This document shows, one piece after another, positions 12,201 to 30,321 of a DNA stretch of 64,000 nucleotides. Below the pieces are notes generated by a model. That model was not told where the DNA came from, did not search any database, and was given only the letters and a program-made list of their open reading frames with translations. The number at the start of each line of letters is the position of its first letter. Positions within the stretch are counted from its first letter, which is position 1. The DNA comes from Syngnathus acus. Lineage: Eukaryota; Chordata; Actinopteri; Syngnathiformes; Syngnathidae. Location: NCBI RefSeq assembly GCF_901709675.1, contig NC_051102.1, positions 3,269,912 to 3,333,911 of the forward strand, given 5' to 3'. Made by a program: the position numbers and the translations under genes.

Positions 12201-15200
12201 AGGACAAAGTTTTAAAATGGGCCATTCATTGAAGGTGCGCCTTATAGTCCGGTGCGCCTTATAGTCCGGAAAATACGGTATACAATTATTTTAAAAATTA
12301 TTATTATTATTATTATCTTCAATTCTCTTCAGAAAACATCTGCAGTTACTACATAGATACATGTGCAGTGTGTAAGAACAGCCATGATCCCAAATACCAT
12401 ACCATAGGCAGAACAAAATTATTCCTTTAATGCTGTAATACATTCTTCCAAATAGAAATTAGTTGATACTATTTCAACATTATCCTGCGTAGTATTTACC
12501 CATGTGTAGAGTACTGTATATGTTCACATTATAATAGCATGTATCTGTCAATATAAATGTGTATTTCAGTTGAGAGAATGCCTGGAACCTGAAGTATATG
12601 AGCTCTTCCATAAGAAACTGACAGAGCAGGCCCTTATCAAGGATCCAAAGTTCCTGTGGTGCTGCCATGTAAGTTCTTCAAGAGTCATTATGCACTTGGA
12701 GAGACAAAAAAAAAGTATCCATGATCAACATCATCCACCTCTCTTCTTTACAGTGTTCGTATGGGTTCATCTATGATGGTGACCAGCTTAAAGTCACCTG
12801 TTTTCAGTGCCGCAACAGTTTTTGTGCTCAGTGCAAAAAGCCTGTAAGTAATGACACAAATTCTGCACACATCTGAGCCAGCCCTGTAAATTGTAAGCGT
12901 TATAAAATTGTCAAAAGGCTCTGTTGGTCTTACTGCAGCAGAGTAGGTGTCCCAATGTAAGACAGACAAAAACGAAGTCACGTTTATGTAGTGATCAGAC
13001 GCTAAGCAGTTGTAAGAACAGCTTAGGCAGTTGAGCACTCGGTTTCCCCACACTAATTTGCCATACGGACAAAGGAACTTCATCAAGCTAGTGGGAACTG
13101 TTCCTACGCTTTACTTTTTTTTTTTCTCTTTCCTGGGTGCAGTGGGAATCTCAGCACGCTGGTTTATCCTGTGAACAATACCAGTCCTGGAAGAGAGAAA
13201 ATGATCCAGAGTATCAGAAACAAGGCCTAGCTGGCTATTTACGAGACAACGGCATAAGTGCGTGTCACATACACAATCACAAATACACTAACAATATACT
13301 TACAACATTTACACACTTTGAAATTCAGTCTGCACAAAAGGCGCACCTTAATTAAAAGGCAAATCTTGGGGTTTTGAGAAAATTAAAGGCTTTTAAGTGT
13401 GCCTTATGGTGCGGAAAATACGGTAACTGAAAATTGTCCCCTTCCGAGACAAGAGCTCCAAACCAATTGAAGTGTCCCAGTTGGAAAGGATTCTTCTATA
13501 TTCTTCTATGCTACTCCAATCAACTTGTATTAATGCCAAAGACAGGCTTGCTTTTAAAAAAGTTGTAACTGTTGTTCATTAGAAAGCACATTAAGAAAAT
13601 CTTCTCGACGTAATTGTCTCTCCAGAACGCAGATCACATCATTGTGATTGTAGTCCTGCTTTAACGACTTTCAAAAAAGAAAATACTACATCCAGCCTCT
13701 CTTGTCCAACTTAAGGCCTCACTGTTTAACCCCTCAAACACTGTCAATTAATTTTTATAATAATAATAATATAATTATCGACCAACGCAACCTGCTTTAA
13801 TGGATCCTTCTCTTTCAAGCTTGTCCGAACTGCCGCTTCCAGTATGCGCTGTCGAAAGGAGGCTGCATGCACTTCTGCTGCTCTCAGTGTCGTTACCAGT
13901 TCTGCAGTGGTTGCAACAACCCATTCCATACTGTAAGTTTGCAAAATCACCATTCAGTTGAATCAACTGTTCACAAGTACTATGAATATTGCGGGGTTTT
14001 TTTCATCCCAAATAATTCTATTTAACACAGACACTTTTCTGTTTTTGTTGCTAGACGTGCGCTGTGGATGAGTGCACTGTATCTGGACTACATGCTCATC
14101 ACCCCAGGGATTGTCTCTTCTATTTGAGAGACTGGGAACCTTTGAGACTCCAGGCTTTATTGCAGGTGTCTGATTCCGATATTTTGCAATCTATTTACAT
14201 GATGGACAAAGTGGCAATCTACTCACATTATGGTGAGTGGATGAATAAGTAAAACATCCTTCACTGGCAGTGTCTCCCTTGATAGACTTTTCACAGAGAG
14301 GTGCTTCTTGATCTTCTTTATAAGATATTATGTGAAGGCGCAAAATCAAGAAGGTGGGGAGCAGAAACGTAACATTTGATAAAGTCAGTCCTTAAAATAG
14401 TTTAAAAAAGGAGCCAAAACACATACTCGTTGTTACCAAACTGTATAAAATATTTCTGCTTTCTCCTATAATAAACCAGTCATGAAGGATTTTTTATTTT
14501 ACTTGTTTTGTGTTTGATGATCATAATATTGTAAATAAAAAAGAAAGAGAGAGAGATGAAACCATTTGAGATCGTTAAATAGTTACTGTCACTATGAATT
14601 AGTAAATTACAAATATTTTCTTTTTTCTCTTGATAGAACAATGGTGTCGCATACAATACTGAGCCCCCTCTTGGAACAGAGACAGGTAGATGAACCGACT
14701 CACCACCAATAATAGGTTGGAAAAATGTATTCATACTATTCGAAGAGGCCACAACAGGGCCCCAAACATGGTAGACTAGAAAAAAAATCCTGAATATGCA
14801 CCTTTATCTAGATCTACATCAAAAATTAGATAGGCTCTTGCATTATCCAGCTAACACATGCACACAGAATTGTAAGAAGTGAATCCAAGGGAACGTTCAA
14901 ACACATATGCACTTTTTCATCAAGTTGGAAAAAAAATGTTTATCTTTGATCATCACTTTGATATTAGACATCATAATCACACACTTTGTTTTATCTTTCC
15001 AAGGGCTATGTGGCGTGATTGAGCAGAAGGATGATGGAGGCCAGCAACCTGACTCGGCCTGTGGAGCACAGACCCAAACTGGACATGCTGGACTGTGCGA
15101 GTATGAAATCTTTTTATTGCTACTCACGGAGGCATAATGCAAAGATATAATAACTCCCGTAATTTCATGTGATGAATGATAGTCAATATATGATAGTCAT

Positions 15201-15661
15201 TATATGAATTTATTTCAACTTTCTATTAAAAAGGCTCACCTAAATGTGAATTATAGCTGCTCTCTGCAGTCACTGTCTGTACTCAGCCTCTTTGTATTGT
15301 CACTTTGCAAAGTTCCCATTCATCCATCTTAAATACGACTTTACTTTTGTGATGGTGTGCTACTATCCAGAAAGCATTATAGAGAGTACTTGGTCAGCTT
15401 GATCAACGGCTACTCCATCGACCCAGCCCGACTCTACAGCTCCAATGAACTGCTGCTAGCCTGCAGGAGGTACAAAGTAGATGACACCCGCAGGGATGCA
15501 GAGGATGGATTCACCTACTTCAGCAGACTGCTTGAGGTGAGCGTGGTTGGTGTGATTGTGAGATGGCTGAGTGAGTCAACATACCAAATATTTCTGTAAT
15601 TTTTCTGCAGAAACTAATGGAAGAAGTCCCGCTGGGTGACAAAGTCCCACGCAAGAAATAA
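6216..15661 (+). CDS. rnf31: RBR E3 ubiquitin ligase RNF31 (HOIP), 23 coding exons
   Basis: Catalytic subunit of the linear ubiquitin chain assembly complex (with HOIL-1 and SHARPIN), which makes Met1-linked ubiquitin for NF-kB signalling. Coding exons: 6216-6413, 6599-6745, 6980-7135, 7348-7404, 7487-7691, 8019-8196, 8933-9066, 9420-9592, 9720-9953, 10023-10265, 10430-10573, 10653-10838, 10920-11126, 11234-11407, 12570-12668, 12754-12843, 13143-13257, 13820-13932, 14055-14165, 14637-14685, 15004-15100, 15371-15536, 15611-15661. Phases agree and give about 1108 residues (human about 1072). Order: N-terminal PUB region, three NZF fingers (about 316-440), UBA region (about 576-650), RING1 from CPIC (about 743), IBR, RING2, LDD and the PRKK-type end. 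The catalytic RING2 cysteine (GGCMHF) is codon 13864-13866. Exon 10 could instead end at 10178, giving about 1079 residues. The ATG follows the acceptor at 6214. Confidence 0.95.
8576..8884. mobile_element. Nonautonomous hAT-type element in rnf31 intron 6
   Basis: Imperfect terminal inverted repeats (CAGGTGTGTCAAACTC at the left; GAGTTTGACACCTATG at the right) are flanked by a perfect 8-bp duplication CTCTAATC (8568-8575 and 8885-8892). Eight-bp target duplications with CA...TG ends are typical of hAT transposons. There is no coding capacity in the 309 bp. Confidence 0.85.
11688..11760. repeat. Dispersed fish repeat fragment
   Basis: A short block around TTTATTTATATAGCCC followed by CACAAAC and AAAGGGCTTCACA, a pattern I recognise as a common dispersed sequence in fish genomes. 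The family is not assigned. It sits in rnf31 intron 14. Confidence 0.45.
11865..12280. mobile_element. Short terminal-inverted-repeat element (MITE) in rnf31 intron 14
   Basis: The ends are perfect 25-bp inverted repeats: TACCGTATTTTCCGG at the left and CCGGAAAATACGGTA at the right, each extended inward. Copies of GTGCGCCTTATA recur inside near both ends, so the element folds back on itself. TA dinucleotides flank it. No coding capacity in 416 bp. It sits in the large intron 11408-12569. Confidence 0.8.
13337..13425. mobile_element. Truncated relative of the 11865 MITE
   Basis: It carries GGCGCACCTTA at the left and GCCTTAT followed by GCGGAAAATACGGTA at the right, matching the ends of the element at 11865-12280 with most of the interior missing. 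It lies in the rnf31 intron 13258-13819. Confidence 0.65.
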
Positions 15662-17616
15662 CAAGAGCCCCATTCCATCGCTCATGCAATGGCAAAGCAA
15701 GTTTTTTTTTTCTTGTGCATAGCTCAAGGGCGCCACAAAACAACAAATATTACCCAACACCCCCCAATTTCTTCAGAAAATGCTCATTAACATTTATTAT
15801 ACAGTATGTTCCCTATGAGAGGTGTGGGGAAATAAGGGGGAACAATCGTAAATTTTCCAAAAGTCATTTATCTGGTCTGGCGCCTGGTGGTGTGTGGGTG
15901 GGAAGTCTAATCATATTTCAGGGGGTGGGGGGTATCAGCTGTATTTATAATATATATAACACAGGAGAAGTTGAAAGAGCAGAAACATCATTAATCCATG
16001 TCAACAGAGTCACAACAACAGCACATCAAAGCTTGAGAACTGTCAAATGATGGCTGTGGGAGTCGTGGCGTTAACAAACGGCACCCTTGTGGGGTTAACG
16101 GCTGCATTGTTACATCGGCAAGGAAAAAAAAACACTGAGGAAAAACCTTGGTGCTATCTGTAACTACGAATTTATCCCTCCGGACAGATCAGGATGGAGA
16201 ACACATTGCTGGTTTGAAAGGGTATGTCAATGGGTGAATATAAGACACACATAGCCAGGGATTTTACAAATAGGAGATATATTTTGTGGTTTGACCTGTC
16301 ATCCACACTTCCCCGGGGATTTCTTTAAATAACATTTTTCTGAAAACGCCAAACAAAGTGGAGATTTGCAGATATCTCTAGATCCTTGTTTGGCTGTGGA
16401 CAGTTGTTACCAGTGAATTCTATATTTTAGGACTGTCCGTCAGCCAGTCTGTCAAGATTTCAATATTCACATGACATGGATTTTAGATTTCTAGATAGTG
16501 ATTAATAATTCGTAAAGTTAGAGAAATGTGCCTCATCTACACCTTTATTCCCACTCACCAGTTGGTTTGGTGTAGATGTGGCTTTTTGAAACTAACACAG
16601 AAAGGGGGAATTTTTTTTTGTTTTTTTAAAGCCTGGCTATGTGTAGACAAAGCCTTTGTAAAGCACTTTGAGCACCATATGTTGTAGATAGAACCACTGA
16701 GTGCGCTCCGTTCCTACGCTGTAGAAAAATAAATAAAAGCATGACACGCGGACCAAAAAAAAAATCTGTGAAACAGCGAGTCCGCGAAAAGTGAACCGCA
16801 ATATGGCGAGGCAACAGTCTATATTGAGACTACAATACAATGTAATTAAGCAGCGGAATGTTGTATTGTTTTTTGATGAATCATTAAATCAAATTGAAGT
16901 AATGTTGAAGTGTAAAGTGTTAAAGGGACATCTAGTGGATTATAGATTGCAACAAAATAAATCCAAAGCATATGTACTGTTGGATTCTGTGGTGCAAGGA
17001 CTGAGAGAAAAAATATCCTTCGTAATTCAAATTAATTAATTTCAATGTTTTGATGTCACCATCTAAATCACTACATTTGCACCACGGCATTTGAGAATAT
17101 ATATAATAATTTTTACAAAGGAAAAACAGATCATTTCACCGCAAACCGTGGAGGGGGAAGACAGTCAGGGAGAGATGATGTCATAGTTTCTGGTCGCTCC
17201 CATTGAAAAAGCTGGTGGCTGCAGGCTTCCTCTTCTTCAGGCTCTCATCGTCGCCTCATCTGCTTCGTTGGCCTTGCGGGTTCCACCCGTGGAAGCACAA
17301 CTTGAGCGGATGATCTTCCAGGCATAAAACGGAAAAACCCAGCTTTAAATGTCAGCCGAGGTCCGTTTTAAAGAAACGCACTTAATATGTGATTTGAAAG
17401 ATGTCAACTCAAATCCTCCTTTTGTTTTTTGTTTTTTATTGTGGATTATGACCTGTCGCCTGTGTAGCGGAGCCGCTCCTGCCCAGAAAGGAGGAGGAGG
17501 TGGTGGGGGACAGAAGAGGAGGAGACGCGCAGAAGGGTGTCGACGGTGAGAGGAGACAGGGGTGGAGGAGAGAGGTGGGCGAAATAATAGACTAGTGTTA
17601 TTACAAGCTGGTAACA
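15662..17616. other. rnf31 3' UTR, intergenic DNA and xkr4 5' region
   Basis: No convincing coding exon. An ATAAATAAAA stretch near 16726-16737 could serve as the rnf31 poly(A) signal. About 16755-16805 holds a diverged sequence resembling the right end of the CAGTAATCCC element described elsewhere in this window. GC content rises from about 17140 towards the xkr4 ATG, consistent with a promoter and 5' UTR. Confidence 0.4.
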
Positions 17617-23261
<5,645 letters not shown>

Positions 23262-23500
23262 TGCTCTCTTAACTCCACCCAGCAGCCAGAATCAGCAAAA
23301 CAGACTGTGGCACGTGACTCCCCATTTCATCTCTCTCCCCCTACTTTCTTCGTCAACTCAGTGACCTTCCAATGAAAAATCCAACAATCAGAGGAGAGGT
23401 GAAGCTCATCACTATCTCCTTTGTATTTTTACTTGTCTGGTTATTTTTACTTGGGTTCATCAGGGAAATCCTGTGTGGTATTAAAAAAATGCATATCAAC

Positions 23501-23864
23501 ATCCATCCATCCATTTTCTGAACCGCTTAGTCCCCACGGGGGTCGCGGGAGTGCTGGAGCCTATCCCAGCCGTCATCGGGCAGTAGGCGGGGGACACCCT
23601 GAACCGGTCGCCAGCCAATCACAGGGCACACAGAGACAAACAACCATTTGCACTCGCACTCACACCTAGGGACAATTTGGAGCCTTCAATCGCCTACCAA
23701 GCATGTCTTTGGGATGTGGGAGGAAACCGGAGTGCCCGGAGAAAACCCACGCGGGCCCGGGGAGAACATGCAAACTCCACACAGGGAGGGCCGGAGGTGG
23801 AATCGAACCCGCACCCTCCTAACTGTGAGGCGGACGTGCTACCCAGTGCGCCACCGAGCCGCCT
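23501..23864 (-). mobile_element. tRNA-derived SINE with GGAT tail
   Basis: Read on the minus strand it begins with GGCGGCTCGGTGGCGCACTG, a tRNA-like A box, then a B box GGTTCGATTCC about 45 bp later, and ends in a (GGAT)n tail (ATCCATCCATCC on the plus strand at 23501). A perfect 11-bp target duplication TGCATATCAAC flanks it at 23490-23500 and 23865-23875. This is a widely dispersed fish SINE pattern. Confidence 0.85.
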
Positions 23865-25533
23865 TGCATATCAACAGAGTACTGAAAAACTCAAAAACCC
23901 CAAGAGACTTACGTGACTTGGGCTGAGTTCAACAAATCCATAGGGATATCCTTATCCCTCCAGGGTCCAAGTCATCAGATGTTACACGTGTATACCTATG
24001 TGACACTTGAATTTCTGAGGAAAGATTCCCTGATTCCCTGATTCAAAACTTGAAAAACTCATGTATGTCTTACTGTGCAGGTGTCCTCATATTAGAGAGT
24101 TCTGATGACGTGATGTTGTGTACACCTCTCATCAATTTGACGACAATATCTGTTCCCTTTTCCTAGTGCCAAAACGTTTCCTTGGAAATATTGAAGATGT
24201 GGAGCGCCTCATACAGTAGATGGCACAGTAGTCTCTCCACAAGTGCAGACTTTTAATCGTCTTAGCTCATTCTAGAAGAAGAAGGTCAAGTACTTGAAGA
24301 CAATGGTTAAAGTAGCACTTATTTACAGTTGTCAAACCTGGCTGAAAGAAAGGGTGGAACAAAAAGTTGAACACAAAGATCCACAGCCTCTCTCTCTCCA
24401 ACTCGCCGATTGCCATGGGGGAAAAAAAACCCTTCCTGGCACCTCAAGTCCACAATAAAGAACAGCTTTCTACACTTAAGTGAGCTGAAGTTCCACCTTG
24501 TGAACGAGAGCAGCAGAATTGAGGACTGTGGTGGATGCCATTTGAAAAGAAATGACGCGTGGAGAATCCAAAAGATACAGCCAGGAAGGAAGCGCTTGCA
24601 ACGCCAAATCGAAGCAACCGGGATGTACAATACTTCTATACAACATGCAGCATTTTCTTACCTTTTCAGATCAGTAGTGGGTACTGAAGTCATTGTTATT
24701 CTTGTTCTGTATGTCCAAAAGTCTTAGATCACCATTACAGATGTTGTTTTAGTAAGTACAATGTTGGTGAGTAAAACACAGGCCTCAAACAAGGCCAAGC
24801 TGTGAAGAAAAATAACTAAACCTAAGTATCACCAACAAAGTTCTTCCTTGGTCTGCCCGTCCTTTACTCATTTTCATGACGATTGGTCAGCTATTTTTTT
24901 TTTTTATCCTGTTCAGATTGATGGCTGCTGTAAAAAACAAGATCATTAGAAGAAGAAAGCTCAAGGTGGCCTAAGACTTTGCACAATACCGTGTGTGTCT
25001 GTGTGTGCGTGCGTGCGCGTCTGTACGAATTTGTGTGCAAATATATGGACCCCTTTATGGCCTACGTCATGATGACGTCAGTGTAAACTGGAGGCAAAGT
25101 GAAGTTGAAATATGCCAACTTGCGTTTTCAAGCATGCTAAATCATTTTGCCTCCAGCTAAGCCCAAAATGATGCCACATTGTTTACAAACTCAAAAGGGG
25201 GTTTAACTACTGTGACTTGCCATGCCCCTTGTGGAATTGAATGGGATGGTACTGCTGACTTGAAAAGACTTAAGATAATAGGCCACAAGTTGAGCAGGTT
25301 GTCCCCCGGCCCTCTCACTTCCTGACTCCCACAGTGATGATATTTGAAATAGAATACATCTTCCAGGGTCAAACGTATATGCCATCGCAAACTTTTGAAT
25401 ATAGTTCAGGTGATAATTTAAGTAACACTTAAACATTCCATACTTTCCTCGTATGGGAATCTAACGAAAATTTCCCCAGACATCTGGAAAAGCTACAATA
25501 GGTATTGTAGACAAAATCAAGAAGTGAGGCATA

Positions 25534-25866
25534 CAGTAATCCCTCGTTTATTGCGGATGATTGGTTCCAAAAACCACCCGCGATAAGTGAAATACGCGAA
25601 GTACGGTCACCAACAAGAAGTACTGGGCAGGCTAACGAGTTAGCGGAAAGATGCTAATTCGCGATCGTGCTAACACGCGAAAACGGACTTCTAAAGGAAT
25701 GTAAACGAACATTGGGAGCAATACTACATTGTCCTAAAGGTTAGACACGTTCCCTCAATTTAGAAGTCTTATTTTGACTTTTAAATGTTTTTTTTTAATT
25801 TGAAAAAAAAATTCGCGATGTAGTGAAGGCGGGATAAACGAAACGCGAAGTAGCGAGGGATCACTG
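25534..25866. mobile_element. CAGTAATCCC-type MITE, copy 2 (complete)
   Basis: Ends CAGTAATCCCTCG and CGAGGGATCACTG form imperfect inverted repeats. TA lies directly to the left, and CATA to the right. There is no coding capacity in 333 bp. The ends and TA preference suggest a pogo/Tigger-like mariner relative, which is inference. Confidence 0.8.
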
Positions 25867-28558
25867 CATATAGTGCATTTCCACCTCTTTCCTAACTATC
25901 CCAACCTAAAAAAAAACACACATTCAGGGAATGCTGGGATGTTAAAGTAAGCACATGATCACACAATGTAATTTTCTCATTTAGTCAAATACAGCCCTTA
26001 CCCAAAGTAGCTTCCATTTTTTAAATGGTTTTTGCAATGTATACAATATTGTTATTTTCCAAGGAAAGAGAAAAGCACAACACAAGGCAATTGGATAATC
26101 AGAATGTCACTTTTGATTTGATTTGTTCATTCGGGTGAAAGGTTGCATCATTTCAGCTTGTCAGTCTGAATTTAAATGTAATAATGCCACTGTCCAAGAC
26201 AAAAATCATCATATCATCATCATATAGCTGACATGCCCTAACCTACTTGAATATCTTCACTTTGTTAAAAGTAATGATTTGTATTCTAACAAAGACAAGG
26301 CAGATGAGAAAGGCTGTATGTATTTTTATTCTACCAGCTCATAACGCAGGTTGCATTTTCCTGAGTCTTTCATTTTTTTCTCTCTGGTTTCTGCCCAATA
26401 CTGTTTTGTTTTGCACTCATTTCATTTGCTTTTTTCCCCCACAACCAACCATAACCAATGTGTCCTGTGTGTGTGTGCATAATGTATTGTGGATCCCATG
26501 ATGGTATTGTTGTGGGACAATGTTGGGTGAACATTCATACTCCCCAGCCATTTCTTTTTTTTTTTATTACTTTGTGACCACATGTTCGAACATGTACAGA
26601 AGAGCATCATAGGGCCAGTGAAGGAAAGAAAAAAAAGGGGCGGGTGCCAGGATTCTGACATTTTTTCTCAGAATTATGACTTTAAAGTGAGAATTCTGAA
26701 GAATCGTGATTATAGCAGGTCATGGGAAAGTCGGGAAGTTTAATTAGTAGACAGTGCGCAGTTAGTTTGTCATGTCTGGCTGTAACTCGCTGTTGTGCTA
26801 TGCGTTGCAGTAATTATACCATTTATTCAACAATGGTTCGTAATTCGCGTCCATGCGTGTGACAGTATGGTATGAGTTGCAGACCATATTGTCAATTTAC
26901 CGTTGACATGAAGCTACCTCAGTACATTCAGTTAATGAGTACCTCCTCATCTTCATCACATCCACCCATTTTATTCCTGACTGTCTATATCCTGCTTATG
27001 TAACATTTCATTGTAAAGCCAATGTCACAATGCTTACAGTGCATACAAATGATTGCATTATAATTGTAATGTGCCAAACTGAAACCTCAAAAGTCCCATT
27101 GAAAATTGAAGTATAATTACTTATTCTAAGGCCCTTTCAGCATAGTAAAAACACAAATCATACAAAAACTGTGACATTGCAATTGAGCCAAGGTTGCCGG
27201 CGTGTTTCCATAATGCAGAGCGTTAGATTGTTTGGTATAGCAACAGCCTATCTCAATCTGTCATAAAAAAGATTTTCAATTTTCCAATCATTTATTTGTA
27301 TAGACAAATTAGTCATCGAAAGAATAACAAAAATATTAACACAAGTTAATGTGTAAAAGATGATTCAATACTCATCCCCATACGATTTCAAGGACTGTTC
27401 ATTTCAAAATGAAATGATTTGATTCGTTTGGTTGGATCACAATTTGATTCAGTATTGTACGGCATACAACAATAAATGTGGCATTTTCTTCAAAGATCAC
27501 TTGTTAAAATCCGATGCACTCACATATTGCGCATCATTGACGGATGGATGGATGGATATCTTTTAGCAGGAAAAGTGGTCAAAGTATATCTATTAAACAA
27601 ATAATAATCACTTTAACAAGGTATGAATAATTTGGCCGACTCTATGTGTGTGTTTATATCAAGGTGCATAAGTGTAACTGTTCATAATTTTTTTGTCTGG
27701 ACAGCAGGTTGTGTGCATGTCCAAACAACGGCGAACTACTTAGAGGTTCTTTCTAATCCCCACCTTGCAATTTAGTGGAGATTGTGGTATGTGAGACATT
27801 GATTAAAACAAAACAACAATTTAACAGCACCCCACTCACATTGGTGTCGCGTGATTATCCTCTCTTGATACAGCAACGGACTTGCTAAAAACCATAATGA
27901 AAGTGAGTGACTGTCTTAGTTTTGATGGACATGTTAAAACCTGTGCAGTAACATCTATTTTAGATTATTCAGCACACGAATAAAGGTAAAATCAAGTTGC
28001 TTATCCTGTCACACACTTTATGAGCATCCTGTTCAAGTGGCTTGGTCGACAGTAGGATGATACCACGTACTAAATGAATATCGGAAATGATGAGTTTCGA
28101 GCTTAACTGTAAATAAACATATGCAAAATGTACATGTTTAAAAATAGGACATTCCTATCTTGAGTTCTGACTGTGAAGGGTTTGACGCCAAAAGGTTGGC
28201 TCTAATTATGACAATATAAAGTACTTCAGAGAATAAAACAATATGTGTGGTATATGTGGTGTATTTTCAGAAAAAAAGAAATGTTTAAGAAAAATGGTAA
28301 ATTGCATTCTGTGATTAAATTCTGAAGTGCTAAACTGTAGGGGGACGGTGTTCTATGGATGAAGAATACATTAAATTAAAAAAAATAAAATCCAGAGTGA
28401 TGAAGATCAAAACATTTTTGTACATATGGAGTTTTTTTTTGTAAATTTTTATTTGAATCTAATGCAAACTACCAAAATGTATTTAATAAAGTACACTGTG
28501 GTTATTTCGATGGTAATCTCCTGGCTCCTGTAGATTCTATTTATTCCTTTTTCAAACA

Positions 28559-28664
28559 TTGTTTATATATATATATATAAAAATAAATAAATATATATAT
28601 ATATATATAATTATTATATTTATAATTATATTCATTATATATTATATTATACACACACACACAT
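28559..28664. repeat. AT-rich microsatellite between xkr4 and tmem68
   Basis: Runs of TA, then TATT-rich sequence and a short CA run. It lies between the presumed xkr4 end (28485) and the presumed tmem68 poly(A) signal (28717). Confidence 0.85.
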
Positions 28665-28716
28665 CTTCATCAAATGGAGCAACATTAATTGAAACGGTAT
28701 TTCTTAGAAAAATAGA

Positions 28717-30321
28717 TTTATTCAAATTTAAAAATGTCCTATTTAGAGTCTGTCATTTAAAAGCAAGTACATAGACTACACATATAGAAATAAAGCAGCC
28801 AGGACACCAATATAAAACAATCAGTTAAACAACACATTTTCGATTTTTACAAAAATGAACTCTGAGTTGGCAATTACAATGTTCAAAAATCGTTGTGCAA
28901 AAGCATCATCAGTTGAATTATTAGTACATACATGCAAATATATATGTTTACATGCACAGAAAAGTAATAAATTACACTGCATCTGCAACCACAATGTAGA
29001 CAGTTCAAAAGGGGGTGATATGTACTGCACATTTTAAAACACTCCAAAGCACCCAGGATCTAGAAATAATACAAATAGGATTACATTCTGCTATTACGCA
29101 ACATACACCTTGAACATTTTGTTCCCCAAAGTCAAGTAAGGACTGCCATTATAACATCGAAATTCCAACTAAATGATAACTTGAGGAATCTTAAAACCCC
29201 TGAAATTGCACTTGAATACATCTTTCCAAGTGTGGTCAGATCAGCGCTTCTAAGAACCCTTTTCTTAAATATGGTTGCTGTGGAGACTCCTCTTCCAAAA
29301 AAGATGACACAGCTAAATTCCATGTCCAAATTACCTGACTCAAAATGTCACTTTCAAATTCAAGACAATAGCATATTGGCAATTTACAAATGAGTTCAAT
29401 TTACCCTGACAAAGTTGTAAGATGAAAGTAACTCCCTAGAATATTTAGGCAGTAGAGGAACTGTATAGATGGGTGGACGGACGAAAACTGCATTTTTAAC
29501 GGGTGACACTATTTCTATTTAAAAGAAGAGTAAAGGTGGATTTCCATGTTCAGTGCAAACAAACTTAATAATGCACATCCTTCCACATATTATTATGTTA
29601 CGTAGACAGTCTTGATATGTTCCAACAACCACTTTTCCAATAATTTGTCTTCAAATTACATTTTACATACCAAAATAATTCTATTAAAAAAGAATGATAC
29701 CCATACAAAGTGTTCACAAGCTTTTAGCCAGAATGTGTCCAAATCTGTTTTCATTAATAATATAGTAATTTAAAGGTGTTACTCCAAGCACACAACAAAA
29801 GTAGTACCCTAATAAAAAAAACATGAGGCCAATTGGTCATAACTATTAAGACTTTTCACAAACAAAGGCATATTAAAAGTGGTTTAAAGCAACAGTTTGG
29901 ATTTGCACATCAAGAACGGAAAAGCAGGGCTTCTGAAGTGAAACTCTTGAGAAGAAAAAAAACAAACATACTTTAAGACCCTTCAAGGAGTCAAACTTTG
30001 GTAGCATGTGGAAATCAAGACGATTAACACAGTGATTTTCAGACCATCAACACACATTATCTTTTTAACTCAAAGAATATGTATGGAGAGGGAACCAGGT
30101 TGTCACTGACACAAGTCTATAAGGTATATCATGTATCTAACATGTAAAAGTTCCAGGACTTGTATCACTAAAGATCCATCAAATCCGAATTTCAAGTTTT
30201 CCGCTTGGACATAATCCTTCTTTAGAATAATGCACTTCGCCAACGTAGTCTACCTTTTTGAACACACTCCCTCTATGTCCCATTTTTGTTCTGCCTAATG
30301 GATAGTTTGTGTATGATGACG
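28717..30321 (-). other. Probable tmem68 3' UTR
   Basis: AT-rich sequence after the tmem68 stop with no coding exon. On the minus strand an AATAAA lies at 28722-28717, suggesting a 3' UTR of about 1.6 kb. The end is inferred. Confidence 0.45.

Larger units (their letters stand above)
23262..28490 (+). other. Probable xkr4 3' UTR and downstream DNA
   Basis: No coding exon found on either strand. An AATAAA at 28485-28490 followed by GT-rich DNA lies just before the tmem68 side, so a long xkr4 3' UTR ending near 28510 is plausible (mammalian XKR4 also has a long one, from memory). The stretch holds a SINE and a MITE listed separately. Earlier poly(A) sites are possible. Confidence 0.4.

Noticed and set aside
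16791-17039. 82-codon frame upstream of xkr4
   Set aside because: Overlaps a decayed MITE-like end; no protein features.
24319-24727. Overlapping frames of about 100 codons on both strands
   Set aside because: No domain, no intron signals, inside the presumed xkr4 downstream region.
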